DNA from: Chaetoderma sp. LZ-2023a
Lineage: Eukaryota; Mollusca; Caudofoveata; Chaetodermatida; Chaetodermatidae
Length of the DNA: 64,000 nt
Direction of reading: 5' to 3'
NCBI GenBank assembly: GCA_034401795.1
Contig: CM067372.1
Coordinates: 19,693,722 to 19,757,721, forward strand
Shown: positions 24,601 through 39,600 of the stretch, one piece after another
Layout of the letters: every line of letters starts with the position of its first letter
How positions within the stretch are numbered: the stretch's first letter is position 1
Notes under the pieces: generated by a model
The model's database searches: none
The model's input: only the letters and a program-made list of their open reading frames with translations
What the model was told of the DNA's origin: nothing
Position numbers and translations under genes: made by a program

Positions 24601-27600
24601 GAGGGTAATGCCATTCCTCAAGATTTAGGTGGGTTATGCCCGGTGACTTACACGAAGACACCTTTGTGCGCTTCTTAGAATCTTTCGGCTTAGGTTTAGG
24701 CAACCGAACCTCCTGCCTGGACGTGAGGGACACCAGGTTATCGTCCGAATCCGAAGATTCATCCTTAGCCACGCGAATGGCCATAGATATCCATTCATCA
24801 AGAGACATTGTCAGTACGTTTGCGAAGGATTCAAATCTCGCGAATAAGGGCGTAAAATCCCTGAAAAATTATTTGGAAACCGTCGGAGACTAACCCTTGC
24901 ATATCCCGCACATAGAAGACAGCGTACACGATGTACATTTGAGGCACACATGCCAGAGAACTCCGCAGAGTGAATATGATCACACTTCATCGAAGTGCAC
25001 TTTACTTTCTCCGCCGCTTTAACCGACTCCCCTAAAAGGAAAAAAAAAATGAAGCATACAGCCTCATAGAACTTAAACAACAAACTTTAAAAAAATAAGA
25101 GTATCAAATAGAAAAACAAAGCACATGCTTAGAAAGGGCGGGAAATTTTGAATTCAAACATCTCAAAGCGTAATAAGACAGAAAAAAATCTTAAATGATA
25201 TTGATTGGCTTACATAGAGATCTAATTCATAGGAGATATCCTACTTAAAAAATAAGTGAGGGTAAATGACAATGATGATGAAATGGAAGGCATAGTTGAC
25301 TACCATGAAAACCGGTAACGCAGTTACATAAGAACAAATCATCAGAAATTCATAAAACATTCAACAAACATAACTTTGTCAACAGATACTACATATTAGG
25401 CATGTTTAAAGAATACAGATCCTTCAAATAAGATACTGAACACAGCAGACAAATACAAAAACTTAGTCTGGATTTTTGGCTACTTTCTGCTTGCAGAATA
25501 TTTGAAAAGTGAATCTGTTTCCTATTTGGGCTCCTTTGCGCATGCGTGGTCAAGTGCAGTGACAGGTGTCATAGAGGAGTGAATGTAGACTGGTGCCAGT
25601 CTCTAGTAGAGCTGGGCGGTATTGATATTTACATGATGGTACCGGTACCATGAAAAAATACCGCGGTACCACGGTATACCGTCATCTGAGCTTGAGGCAT
25701 GCCACAAAATTAGAAAAAAAAATTCCATTTCCTTTTCACTTCCATCTCCAATCAACGGTAAATGTAGGTAAAATAAATAAATCGGCTTCCTGATTTAGAG
25801 AAGAAAAACATGGCTATTGCGACTGTTTAGTTTCACGATTTTATTAGGTCACTATTTCTATTGACGTAATATCATTCACGGGAATATCGGTCAAAGGGTG
25901 TGGTCGACTCGCTAACTATAACCCGCTGTTTGAGACATTGGGGTGCACTATTTTCAATCTTCACGGGAACAATGCGTGTAAAACGCTATTTCCGCGAACT
26001 TCCGATGTGTGGCCAGTTGAAAAATGAATTACAAAAACTAAAACACTATAATTTTTAGGTGTCGTTACTTAAACTGGATTTAATCCGTAAAGAAATTTCT
26101 TAAAATAAGCCAGAAAAATAAAAAATAACGACTTCAACACTGCTCTAACTATTGTTAATAAATTAGCACGTGATCAAAACGGCGCGAGCAAATACTACGT
26201 TTTAGTAAATTTTCATTGATAAATTCAGCATAGTAATGTATTTTCCCACGGTCATGAACAACCAATCAGATATGTCTTTGCGAGATCGCTGTTGTGTTTG
26301 AATAGCACGCAGTTTGTATGTTATTTTGTTATTCTAGCGTGTTTGTTCGGTGACAAAATGCTTGGAGTAATAAATCACAAATAATAGAAACGGGAATAGG
26401 GAATATATTATAGTGTAATTACTACCGGCGGACGGCCAGAGAATGAGTTTAGATGTTTTAAATAAAGCAATTTTACTGTGAGACTTTCAAGACGTACGTT
26501 TGACATACAATTCTGCCTGTCATTATTTTGTAATTGACGTCTTGACATTTGTTTTTACAACAACCCTTTCACCTGAACTCGGCTAATAGTTAGGGATGCC
26601 TGTATTTTTGGCACTATTAGCACTTATTTACCCTTGGTCAAGTCAGATTTTATGAATATATTTCTCAAATATTGGTCAAACATTATGGACGGTATTCACG
26701 GTATTTGGAAATGTCAACGGTCACGGTATCGGTTCACGGTATACCGCGGTCCTCACGGTACTACCGTCAGACCGCCCAGCTCTAGTCTCTAGTAGGCCAT
26801 ATGCTGGGAGTGTACTCTACCAGTAGCCTGGTTGAGGGTGTGATGAAGTGGTATAGGCATATGGAGGCATGTAAGCAAGCATAAAAATCCTATTCTGTTG
26901 GCTAAATGCAGAGTAGTAGATTTAGCGGTATAGATGTTTGTGGTGTAATAATAACTAGCCATTTATTTGACCTAGTAAGGCTTTATGGTGTTACCTGGTG
27001 ATATTGGCAAAGGTCCGCACAACCACTGGAAGACACACCTTCAGTGGGTTTAGACGACTTGTAACAATTGACTGAAGATTCAAATGCTCCGCCCATTTCA
27101 CACCTGAAAAAAGCACAATAGCATCATAAATTTCAGATCCTGTTCATAGTTACTGACCGGTGTTCATTTTAGAAGTAATGTGGCAATAATGTTTCCTAAA
27201 ATTACAGCAGTCCTTTCCTCTACTGATGTAACAATTCAGCTTATTTTCAAAAATAGTCTTCTCTTGGTCTGCAAATGGTCAGTTCTCAATAGCACTGCAT
27301 AAATAAGCCTTTTCTTATTGTTATAAGTGTTAAAGGGCTAACAGTGCAACCCGACAGATCAGACACAACATGTCTTTCATTGTGACATTGCAACTAGATT
27401 AAGTCTATCTCTCTATGTCAGTGTCTGTAAAATTGTTTGGCATTTCGAACACCGCTGCCTACTTCGCAATTATAAGACATACACAGTTGTTTATCTAATC
27501 TAAGGTGTATGTCAGTCAAATTTTTTAACAAAGTTGATTAGCTTGCATCCACCATGTGTACTCACAAGCTATGAGAACAACAAATTTATACCAGTGTAAG

Positions 27601-30600
27601 ATTGTTGTATATTTAAAAATAATTAATCTGACCAGAAAACGTTCCAGCAACATGTTAGTTTTAACCCTCTAACACTCATATCAGCAAAAAAATGGGCTTC
27701 TGCAGTGGTCTTGAGAAATGTTCAATAGAAGACTATTTTTGAAAATTTACCAATGGAATGACTGGCTTGATAATCGAGCCAGTCATTCCAGTGGTAAATT
27801 TTTAATAATAGTCTTCTCTTGGTCTGCAAATGGACATTTTCTATGAGAAAATTGAAATTTCCTTGAATAAATTAGAGGGTTAAAGGGTTAAAATTTCAAA
27901 AAATATTCTTGAAAGTTACCTTGAAATTGAGTTACTAGGATTTCAAAGGTGAAGTGGACACGAGTGAATTTGGTACCCACCTTTGGCTGTTTCGAGTATC
28001 TTTTTATGCCTAAACGCGAACACGTAGAAGAGAGTTTGACACACCGAGTAGAACGGTCCATGATAACGAATATCCGGTTCCGAGGAATGGCTGGCATGTG
28101 CAATATAGTCCAGGATCCATTGAGCGATGAGACCTAAACATGTCATTGTTGTGCTGGCAAAATAAAACACACACACGACTCACTAACAAAAAGGTATATG
28201 TGTATATGATGACACCTGACAAACACACACACGACTCACTAACAAGTAGTATATGTGTATATGATGACAGCTGACAAACAAACACACACGACTCACTAAC
28301 AACAATAGTATATGTGTATATGATGACACCTGACAAACAAACACACACGACTCACTAACAACAATAGTATATGTGTATATGATGACACCTGACAAACACA
28401 CACACGACTCACTAACAAGTAGTATATGTGTATATGATGACAGCTGATAAACACAGACACACGACAAATTAACAACAATAGTATATGTGTATACGATGAC
28501 AGCTGATAAACACACACACACACACGACTCACTAACAACAATAGTATATGTGTATATGATGACAGCTGATAAACACACACACACACACACGACTTACTAA
28601 CAACAATAGTATATGTGTATATGATGACAGCTGATAAACACACACACACACACACGACTTACTAACAATAGTATATGTGTATATGATGACAGCTGATAAT
28701 CACACACACACGACCCATTAACAACAATAGTATATGTGTATATGATGACAGCTGATAAACACACACATGACTCACTAACAACAATAGCATATGTCTATAT
28801 GATGACAGCTGATGAACACACACACACACACACGACTTACTAACAACAATAGTATGTGTATATGATGACAGCTGATAAACACACACACGACTTACTAACA
28901 ACAATAGTCTATGTATATGATGACAGCTGACAAACACACATGACTTACTAACAACAATAGTACGTGTATACGATGACAGCTGATAAACACACACACGACT
29001 TACTAACAACAATAGTAGATGTATATGATGACAGCTGATAAACACAGACACGACTCACTAACAACAATAGTATATGTATATGATGACAGTTGACAAACAC
29101 ACACACGACTCACTAACAACAATAGTATATGTATATGATGACAGCTGATAAACACACACACGACTCAGTAACAACAATAGTATATGTATATGATGACAGC
29201 TGACAAACACACACACGACTCACTAACAATAGTATGTGTATATGATGGCAGCTGACAAACACACACACGGCTCAGTAACAACAATAGTATATGTATATGA
29301 TGACACTTGATAAACACACACACGACTCAGTAACAACAATAGTATATGTATTTGATGACAGCTGACACACACGACTCAGTAACAACAATAGTATATGTAT
29401 TTGATGACAGCTGACACACACGACTCACTAACAACAATAGTATGTGTATTTGATGACAGCTGATAAATATGTTAACATGTTTCCAGAACTAAAACAGAAA
29501 CATGCTAGTTAGTAATATTTTGAACCTGATGTAAGAAATGTTCTGTTGAATATTTTGCAGTTAATTTGATTGGAAGCCATTGCTACCTAAATTAACTCAA
29601 AATTATTCATTCCGGCGGTAAATTTTCAAAAATCTCTTGGTCTGCAAATGTATATCAGAAAATTGGAGTTTTCATGAACAAATTGGAGGGTTAAAAGGTT
29701 AAAAATAAACTAGTTTTCTGCAGATAATTGTTTAAATAGAAATATTGTATGAGAGCTACTCACTCAATGGAGATGAATTTAGCCCGAGCCAGCAGACTAG
29801 CCATGTATGCCACAGATGCCTGTCTGAATACGGGCTGCGTGTTAGGGTCTTTAACTTTCTTGAACAAAAAATCTAAGAATCCATCACAGATTGCCTGAAA
29901 CAAGAGAATAAAACAGGATTATAACCGACAATTTTGTGATGCACGCGTGCGTTCAGGGGTGCACATGCGTTCAGGGGTGCGCACGCACGCATGCATGCAC
30001 ACACACACACATGCACACACACACACACAAACTATTATGAAGCTGATCTATAACTTGCTCACCATAAAATCAATAGGGTTCTTTGGAGACTCAAGATCAA
30101 CCTCTCAAGTGCTGAAGATTGTTGAAAATCCATTCAGTACATTTTGAGTTTTTATTCGGAAACAATAAAATTTTATCAATTGGTTCACCATGACATGTGA
30201 CCCTCAAATCAACAGTGTTTTTCACACGTGCAAGGGCATCATCCCAACAAGGTTTGATGAAAACACATTCAGTAGTACTGGCATCAATGTCATCCACAAA
30301 TGTAGCGGAGGTTAACTGGAAATGGGTGGAACATAGATAGAAATGGATCTCTACTTTCCACTAGCCTCGGCCTAGCGTCACATTCTTAACTTCAAGATCG
30401 GCATACAGAAGCATCATAGTCTTAATTTCAAGCTCGGCATACAGGAGCATCATAGGCTTAACTTCAAGCTCGGCATACAGGAGCATCATAGGCTTAACTT
30501 CAAGCTCGGCATACAGGAGCATCATAGGCTTAACTTCAAGCTCGGCATACAGGAGCATCATAGTCTTAACTTCAAGCTCGGCATACAGGAGCATCATAGG

Positions 30601-33600
30601 CTTAACTTCAAGCTCGGCATACAGGAGCATCATAGGCTTAACTTCAAGCTCGGCATACAGGAGCATCATAGTCTTAACTTCAAGCTCGGCATACACGAGC
30701 ATCATAGTCTTAACTTCAAACTCGGCATACACGAGCATCATAGTCTTAACTTCAAGCTCGGCATACAGGAGCATCAGTCTTAACTTCAAGCTCGGCATAC
30801 AGGAGGAGCGTTATAGTCTTAACTTCAAGTTTGGCATACAGGAGCGTTGTAGTTTTAACTTCAAGCTCGGCATACAGGAGCGTTGTAGTTTTAACCTCGA
30901 GCTCAGCATATAGGAGGGGCATAGTCTTAGTTTCAGGCTCAGCATACAGGAAAGTACCATAGGATTTTAATTGACACTTACTGGTCTAAGACTGCACAAA
31001 TAGAACATAATGAATTGCACATGACAGGAGGCGTGTGTAGGTAGAATGATGCGCTCAAATACTGTTAACATTTCCCTGTACAGACGCCGCAACACTTCCC
31101 AATTCAACTGACCTGAAACGTAACAATTGCACAGAATTTAAATGCTATAAATCTCACCACCTACTGACCTGGAGAGGGAAAATTACACAATATCCATCAA
31201 GTACAGCTCTGAAATAAGTTTAAATGTTTCCAAAATAAAAACAGAAACATGCGAGTTAATACAATTTTGAACACAACGTAAGAAATGGTTTGTTGAATAT
31301 TTTGAAAATAATTGGATTGGAAGAGATTGCTGTCCGAGGCAACTTAAGCAGCTATGTCTTCCGCTCAAAATAATCAACAATCATTTTTTTTTTGTTTTGA
31401 AAAAATACTAAGATATTTCTGAGATGCATTGTACAACCATCTTTGACTATATATAGAATCAATTTATACCATAATCTGCCATCTTAGCGTGACGCTAAAC
31501 AAGACACGAATAACAAATCGCCATTATATTGATACAGATCAAAATATTATATATGGCTTATTGCATATGGCTGTAGAGTTAATAATATTGACATGTACTA
31601 TTTACCATCTTCAAAGCAGCTTGATTGAATGAATCCCAATACAACGTCCATCATGACATCGAGTTTGTTTGCTTCTTTATGACTCATCGGTCGCTCTCCC
31701 TCGTCTATATTGCTTTCACGTATCATAGTCAAATCTGACACATCTGCCTCCTGGAAAAACAACACATATACACTCTTCACATCACTGTTCAAAGATAGCT
31801 CAAAAACATATACACTCTTCACATCACTGTTCAAAGATAGCGCAAACAACACATATACACTCTTCACATTGCTAATCAAAGATAGCTCAAACAACACATA
31901 TACTCTTCACATTGCTGATCAAAGATAGCTCAAACAACACATATACACTCTTCACATTGCTGCTCAAAGAGAGCTCAAACAACACACACACTCGTCACAT
32001 CACTAATCAGATAGCTCAAACAACACATATACACTCTTCAGATTGCTAATCAAAGGCAGCTCAAACAACACGTATACACTCTTCACATTGCTAATTAAAG
32101 ATAGCTCAATCAACACATATAAACTCTTAAGATTGCTAATCAAAGATAGCTCAAACAACACATATACACTTCAGATTGCTGCTCAAAGATAGCTCAAACA
32201 CATATACACTCTTCACATTGCTAATCAGATAGCTCAAACAACACACATACACTCTTCACATCACTGCTCAAGGATAGCTCAAACAAAACATATACACTCC
32301 TCACATTGCTGCTCACAGATAGCTCGACACAAAATTTGTTTTAAACCAGGGTTATTATAACATAGTACAATCTGAAACTAAAGAAAATAATTTTAAGGCA
32401 ACATTGACCATAAACGATGTATCTTTGACACCCACAACACCCAGCACCTTCCATGTTTATAGGTCAGACAAACACGCTTTGGTGGCCAATCTCCTATCTT
32501 GACACTCTCCATGAGCCGGCGTTTAGATATTGAAGTTTCTAAATTTTTGTGGAAATATCTCATGCAATAAAATAATACAACAGGACAATACATAATATCA
32601 ATATGTAACTATGTAGGCTGAAGGCCTATAGAAAGTTAATCTGGTTACTAGTTGATTATATATAATTAAGAAATAAAAAGTGTGCCACTTATCTGGAAGA
32701 TCAGTATTTGTAGACTAGATTTGTACACACCATAAAGTAAATCAACGACAGAACTAACTATACACCCTAAAATTGTTTGAGCCAATTTTATTACAAATTA
32801 GCCCGTTGGTTCAATAGTAGTCAAACATATAAGCTACTTTGACCGTGTGAGCCCAACTATTTGTAGCAATCAATAAGTTGACATCAGGTTGATAAGAATT
32901 ATTAACTAATTGGTATAGAGGATGGCTAATGTGTATAGAGGATGGCAGAGAAACCAGTGGCTTGATAACATCAGAGAGGAAAGATCGGAAAAAGTTGCAA
33001 AGATGTTGTGCACATCAGAGCATGACAAAAAGACCTGGAGAAGCACAGATCAGATCGTTAGTCGTCAATGATGATGGTGGCATCAAGGTAATTGTTAATT
33101 AATTGTTAGCACAAGCTTTCAATGTCCCCAGCTCTGGTATGAAGTGAGCATTGAGTAAAGTTTATGCATGTTTACTCTGTGTGCTGTACACATAGTCCAA
33201 TACCATAGTCAGGCCAAAGAACCAAATCAAAGCACACATACACTGTACACATAGTCCAATACCAGTCAGGCCAAAGAACCAAATTAAAGCACAGATACAT
33301 GTACACTGTACACATAGTACAATACCATAGTCAGGCCAAAGAACCAAATCAAAGCACACATACACTGTACACATAGTCCAATACCATAGTTAGGGCAAAG
33401 AACCAAATCAAAGCACACATACACTGTACACATAGTCCAATACCACAGTCAGGCCAAAGAACCAAATTAAAGCACAGATACATGTACACTGTACACATAG
33501 TACAATACCATAGTCAGGCCAAAGAACCAAATCAAAGCACAGATACACTGTACACATAGTCCAATACCATAGTCAGGCCAAAGAACCAAATCAAAGCTCA

Positions 33601-36600
33601 CATACACTGTACAATTAGCTCAATACCATAGTCAGGCCAAAGAACCAAATCAAAGCACACATACACTGTATACATAGTACAATACCATAGTCAGGCCAAA
33701 GAACCAAATCAAAGCAGACATACACTGCACACATAGTTCAATACCAGTCAGACCAAAGAACCAAATCAAAGCACACATACACTGTACACATAGTTCAATA
33801 CCATGGTCCGGCCAAAGAACCAAATCAAAGCACACATACACTGTACACATAGTACAATACCATAGTCAGGCCAAAGAAACAAATAAAAGCCCAGATACAC
33901 CGTACACATAGTACAATACCATAGTCAGGCCAAAGAACCAAATCAAAGCACAGTTACACCTGGCTAGCACAATTGTGCAATGTTTACACACTGCTAAAAA
34001 TGTGATGGCGCCGTCCGGGCGGGTGGACAAGCAGGCGGGCGGCAGAGAAATTTCTGGATGATAACTCCATTACTATTTATCGGATCGCTTTGAAACTTCA
34101 CAGGGTGGTTGGACTAGGCCTAGGGGAGAAATCTATCGAAATTGACGATGACCCAGCCATCTCGAAAACTGGTTTCCGGACATTACAGTACAGATCTTAG
34201 TTAGCTTTACTGTTTGACGAAGCAAAAACGAAAAGAAAATGCGTCTTTCTCGCGTCAAAACCTTGTAGCGTTTCTAGGCATGGCCAAACACCAAACGCAT
34301 TTTATTTATTTTATAGGCGTGTCTAACGGAAAGTCTACCCCGTCCTACAATATGTTAAACATATCATTAAATATTTTAACCCCATCACGGAAAAAGTCAA
34401 ACGTACAATCAAATGTATTCATTAACGCCACAAAGATTCTTACTACGCGTCATTAAACATAAAGTGGAATCGGTCTATAGTCTGTCAAGGACCTGTACAT
34501 GTAAATTTAAATTGCAATTGGAGCCGTATATGTGTTAAGTACATGCATCGCCTTTAGCTTTTTTTGTGGCTGTAAATGATAATTGTCGAAATGTCATCAT
34601 CGCAATCAATCGTAATTTTGTATAAAATGGACGTGTGTGAACTCCGCACCTGAGTATTCTTTACTGAGTATGAAGCTAGTGTGATGACTGTGCGTATATT
34701 TTAATAAATTTTCAATCCACAATTTCTTTTGAAATCTGGATGAATAAACCAAGATATTCTGTGAAATCGGTTTATTACAATATAGTCTAATTTGAGCCGA
34801 TGTAATAGGCATAACTTTTTAGAACAATATATGCACCAGTTGCAGCTAGTGTTATGCCAAATTTGTCTTATAACGGAAAGGGAAGCGATTTACAAAATCT
34901 GCAAACCTGACATTCGGTTGTTTTCGATTTCGCTATTTCATACATAATATGTAACCGAAAATCTCCGCTTTTACATAGACATGCACATGCGTACATAGTT
35001 GTTTTACCCGTGCCTGGGGTGCGTTCAGGACCGCGAAAAACGTTTTCCATTATTAACTGAACACTGCACCGCGTAGAACGCGAACGTTCGCCTTCCTGAA
35101 CTCACTCCAGGAGTATCGGAGTACATAACATTATCACCCATTTTTGGCAACGGGTATCACCGTCTGATTGGTCGAGAATACACGCATATTTAATCAGATC
35201 TAGCAAAGATGGCGTCACCTGTTCAGAAAATAACATTTTTGTGTGTGCAATTCATCAATCTACGCAAATTTCGTGTACGCCACAGACTAAAAAGTAGACA
35301 GATAACATGGAATAACGAAACTGCCAATCAGAAAGTTCAAAACAAGATGACCACCGCAAAAATTTACCAATCCAATTTCTGTTAAGGAGGATTAGACAAG
35401 TTTTTCCTAAAATTAGCCCAATGTTTAATAAGTTGTATTTTTATGATTTTCAAAGAAATTTGCAGAAAATACTAGCTAAATTTTTATTGATTCATAGCGT
35501 AGATGTTGCTTTGACATATCTCAATTGAACACACTCTAATGGTCTTTATTCTATAATCATATCTCCCAAATGCTGTCATGCCCCATTCAGTGGTTCTGGA
35601 CGTTGTTTTCGCGAAAACTAGGTCATCCAACATGGCTACCAAAACATTTGGCCAATCAAGTTCCCTTGAACAAACTTGGTTCAGTTCTTATCCGAACTGA
35701 GATTTCATCAGTTTAAAATCAATCCCCCCCAAAATGGTTTGGATCCCAGATGGGCGCCGGACAAATTGTCTAATCGGCTTTGTTTGAATAAACATGGACC
35801 TCTATGCTCTAAGAATGCTTCCTGTCAAATATACTTGAAATCGGTCCAGTGGTTCTCGAGAAAACAATTTTAATTTCCCACTGCTTTAGTATGGGAGATT
35901 TTGGCGGGGAAACGATCCAAGATGACCGACAAACCATTTATCCGACAGCTTTGAGTGGTAAATTTGAAATCAGAATACTCCAAATCATATATGAAACCAA
36001 TTTTGGACTCAAAATCCATCAAATAATAAAATCCAATATAGCCGCCAAACATGCTACATTTTGATTGGCCCACGGCCGCTATGTTTTTTGACGAATCAAC
36101 TTCCCTTGAACAAACTTTAATGGCCCTTAGTACCTAATCATTTCGCCCAAATTTAGGCCTGATCCCGTCAGCAGTTCTGGTCGTTTTTGCGAGAACTAGG
36201 TTATCCAAGAGTGACCATCAAACTATTTCAAAAATCAAGTTCCCTCGACCAAGACTTGGTCCAGCTCTTGCCCTAAATCATATTTTTGAATCGATTCCTC
36301 AATTGGTTTTGGAGAAAATTTTTAGTTTCTAAAAATCTGCCAAAATCCAAGATACTGGCCAAATGGTCGCTCAGCTTCGTTTGAACAAACTTGGCTCCCT
36401 ATGGCCTAAAGATGCTACCTGTCAAATATAATTCAAATCGGACAAGTGGTTCTTGAGAAGAAGTCGTTTAAAGGAAAAGTTGACAGACGACGGACGGTCG
36501 CCATGGCATAAGCTCATTGAGCTAATACGGTACAAGTTTGCTGAATATTTTGAAACTAATTTGCCTGGAAAAAATTGCTGTACTAGGTGGCAATGGCTTC

Positions 36601-39600
36601 CAGTCAAATTATTTTCAAAATATTCAACAGTTTTATTGTGTGATTATTTTGAAGATGAGAACCTGGGATAATTTCAGTATATTAATGTCTCACCATCTGA
36701 AATATATCTGCATCTAGTTCATCTTTCTCATCACTCTCCGTTTGCACATCCTCGATTTTCTGACGTGGACTACGCACCTGACAGAAAGGCACACAAAATA
36801 GTCAAAATATAAAACATTTATTTAAATACAGACTCCCAATGGCTTAAAGCGATACAATCGTTTAAAGTGCACTGATCTAATTCACTAAGAACTTCTTTGA
36901 ATGATGACTTAAGCTACTGTTCTACTAAGTGATGATATTTAAATTATTTAATTTATAACTTTTGGTATTTGTTTTCCATGCTGTGAATTGTACATATCGT
37001 TACCACAACAGGTGAGAATTAGCAGGTGACAAAACACATTCCACAATTGACCTTTCAAGTTTATTCATCCATCTGCACATATGACATCACAATCAACTAC
37101 GTTATGTGTAGGGTGATGTAGGGCTGCGCGGTTTGGCTTACAGCCATATCGGTTTCGATATGACTTTTCATATCGGTTTTAACCGAATATCGGTTTTATG
37201 GACATGAAACAAAAAATTTAAATGATAAAAATTAGCACGAAAACAGAACGTATTTTCACGCCCTGATTATGCTGATACATTCGTAACGTTTTACGCCTTT
37301 ACAGCTAAATATACCTTATAATATCCATCAACGCGGGAGTGAAGTTATTAATTAGACCGCCTAAATATTACGCACAGTTAAATAAACATCGTTTATTTTG
37401 TCAAAATTAATCATAAATCAGCAAAACGGGTTGCGAAAAGACGTAAATCACGCAATTGTAATTAATTATGATGTAATTATCTCCCTTTCTTCTTTCATTT
37501 CCAATTCGGCCCGAGGACGATATCATGCCTTGAAGAAAATATTAACTGTAATATTGCGATCGCGAATTTCATAAGTTAATATGATATTGTGTATAGAAGA
37601 TAACGTTTTAAAAACGGTTTGAGTAATAATTTTATTTAAAATTATATCCTAATCAGCAAAATGTATTCAGCATTATATTTAGTGGCGAGATTTTGATGCA
37701 TACGGGCGATTTAGTGTTGGGACGACTTTGCATTATGTTAATTAGCCGGTGACGTAAATAAAATGGATGCCGTTGTTTAGAAATGTTTTCCCCGATACAA
37801 ATTTTAATGAAAATTCCCACATTAGTATTGTGTTTTATATTGCAAATTTATCTGAGACTACCGGAGAAAAGACGAGTGGATATTTATTTAATTAATTCGC
37901 TGCTTGATTTCTCTCGGCGTACAGCGAGTTACATGGAGTTACACAATATGCGCAATTGGGGCCACGTTCAATTATTAGTTGCCCCGAACATAGCTTAATG
38001 GAATGTATGGCCATTATTATTCATTACGCTTTTCATGCTCGTTAGGATCTTTTATTTTTAACAATCCTGTTACGAAAAACCGAAAATATGTTCATATTCG
38101 GTTTTTCGATATTTATTTTTTATAATCGGTTATGAAACCGTCAGTGCAGGATATCGGTTTTAAATATGGTATCGGTATATCGCGCAGCCCTAGGGTGATG
38201 TCATAATCATTGTCATGAATGATTCGATTTACTTTTGCTGTCTATGACAGCAACAGCACCCAGTAAATTAGTTTCAAAATATTTAACTGTGTACGTGTAT
38301 AATTTTCTGGAAAGTGAGTCAGGGCATTCGGGGATTGATTGATAACAACATCAGCGAGATGAGGGTGGAGCTTAGCTAGAGATTTGTGGGGCATAGCTAA
38401 AACTGGATGTCTCAATGTGTGAGTAAGCAAACAAATAATAATCAGAAGTGAAACAGCCATAATAATGCTCGTAATTGTTAGCACAAACTTTCAAAGCCCC
38501 CAGCTCTGGTATGAAGTGAGCATTGAGTGAAGTCTATGCATGTTTTATCTGTGTGCTGTACACATAGTCCAATACCATAGTCAGGCGAAAGAACCAAATC
38601 AAAGCACACTTACACTGTACACACAGTCCAATAGCATTGTCAGGCCAAAGAAGCAAATCAAAGCACAGGTACACTGTACACATAGTTCAATACCAGTCAG
38701 GACAAAAACCCAAATCAAAGCACATACACGCACACATAGTCCAATACCATAGTTAGGTCAAAGAACCAAATCAAAGCACACATACACTGTACACATAGTC
38801 CAATACCATAGTCAGGTCAAAGAACCAAATCAAAGCACAGATACACTGTACACATAGTCCAATACCATAGTTAGGTCAAAGAACCAAATCAAAGCACACA
38901 TACACTGTACACATAGTCCAATACCATAGTCAGGCCAAAGAACCAAATTAAAGCACACATACACTGTACACATAGTCCAATATCATAGTCAGGCCAAAGA
39001 ACCAAATCAAAGCACACATACACTGTACACATAGTCCAATATCATAGTCACGCCAAAGAACCAAATCAAAGCACACATACACTGTACACATAGTCCAATA
39101 TCATAGTCAAGCCAAAGAACCAAATCAAAGCACACATACACTGTACACATAGTCCAATATCATAGTCAGGCCAAAGAACCAAATCAAAGCACACATACAC
39201 TGCACACATAGTCCAATACCATAGTTAGGCCAAAGAACCAAATCAAAGCACACATACACTGTACACATAGTCCAATACCATAGTAAGGTCAAAGAACCAA
39301 ATTAAAGCACACATACACTGTACACATAGTCCAATATCATAGTCAGGCCAAAGAACCAAATCAAAGCACACATACACTGTACACATAGTCCAATATCATA
39401 GTCAGGCCAAAGAACCAAATCAAAGCACACATACACTGTACACATAGTCCAATATCATAGTTAGGCCAAAGAACCAAATCATGAACATTCTAAGACATCA
39501 AATCAGCAGTTTTTGGAATACACCGTGGAATACACTTTTGTTACTAACTGACTAACGGACATAATTCAGATGGTTAGTTAGACCGTTACCTCTTTCGCAT

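Larger units (their letters stand above)
17985..26940 (-). mobile_element. Degenerate DIRS-type (tyrosine recombinase) retrotransposon
   Basis: Inverted terminal repeats flank minus-strand remnants of RNase H and a tyrosine recombinase, with a Cys-rich gag-like frame at the 5' end. The order gag, (RT lost), RNase H, recombinase and the inverted rather than direct ends fit the DIRS group. The RT domain was not found; its place is taken by a 36-bp minisatellite, family F repeat and a 5S-like segment. Length without the hAT is about 7.8 kb. It fills RRN3 intron 12 in the same orientation as the gene. Confidence 0.75.

Noticed and set aside
28010-29051. Several minus-strand frames of 110-135 codons
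   Set aside because: By-products of the ~60-bp repeat, except that real RRN3 exon 11 lies at 27981-28153.
30361-30798. 145-codon minus-strand open frame
   Set aside because: 36-bp minisatellite by-product in RRN3 intron 9.
35206-35390. Plus-strand start of a gene (ATGGCGTCACCTGTTCAG)
   Set aside because: Open for only about 57 codons, no clear donor, no recognised product; it runs into a Helitron-like repeat.
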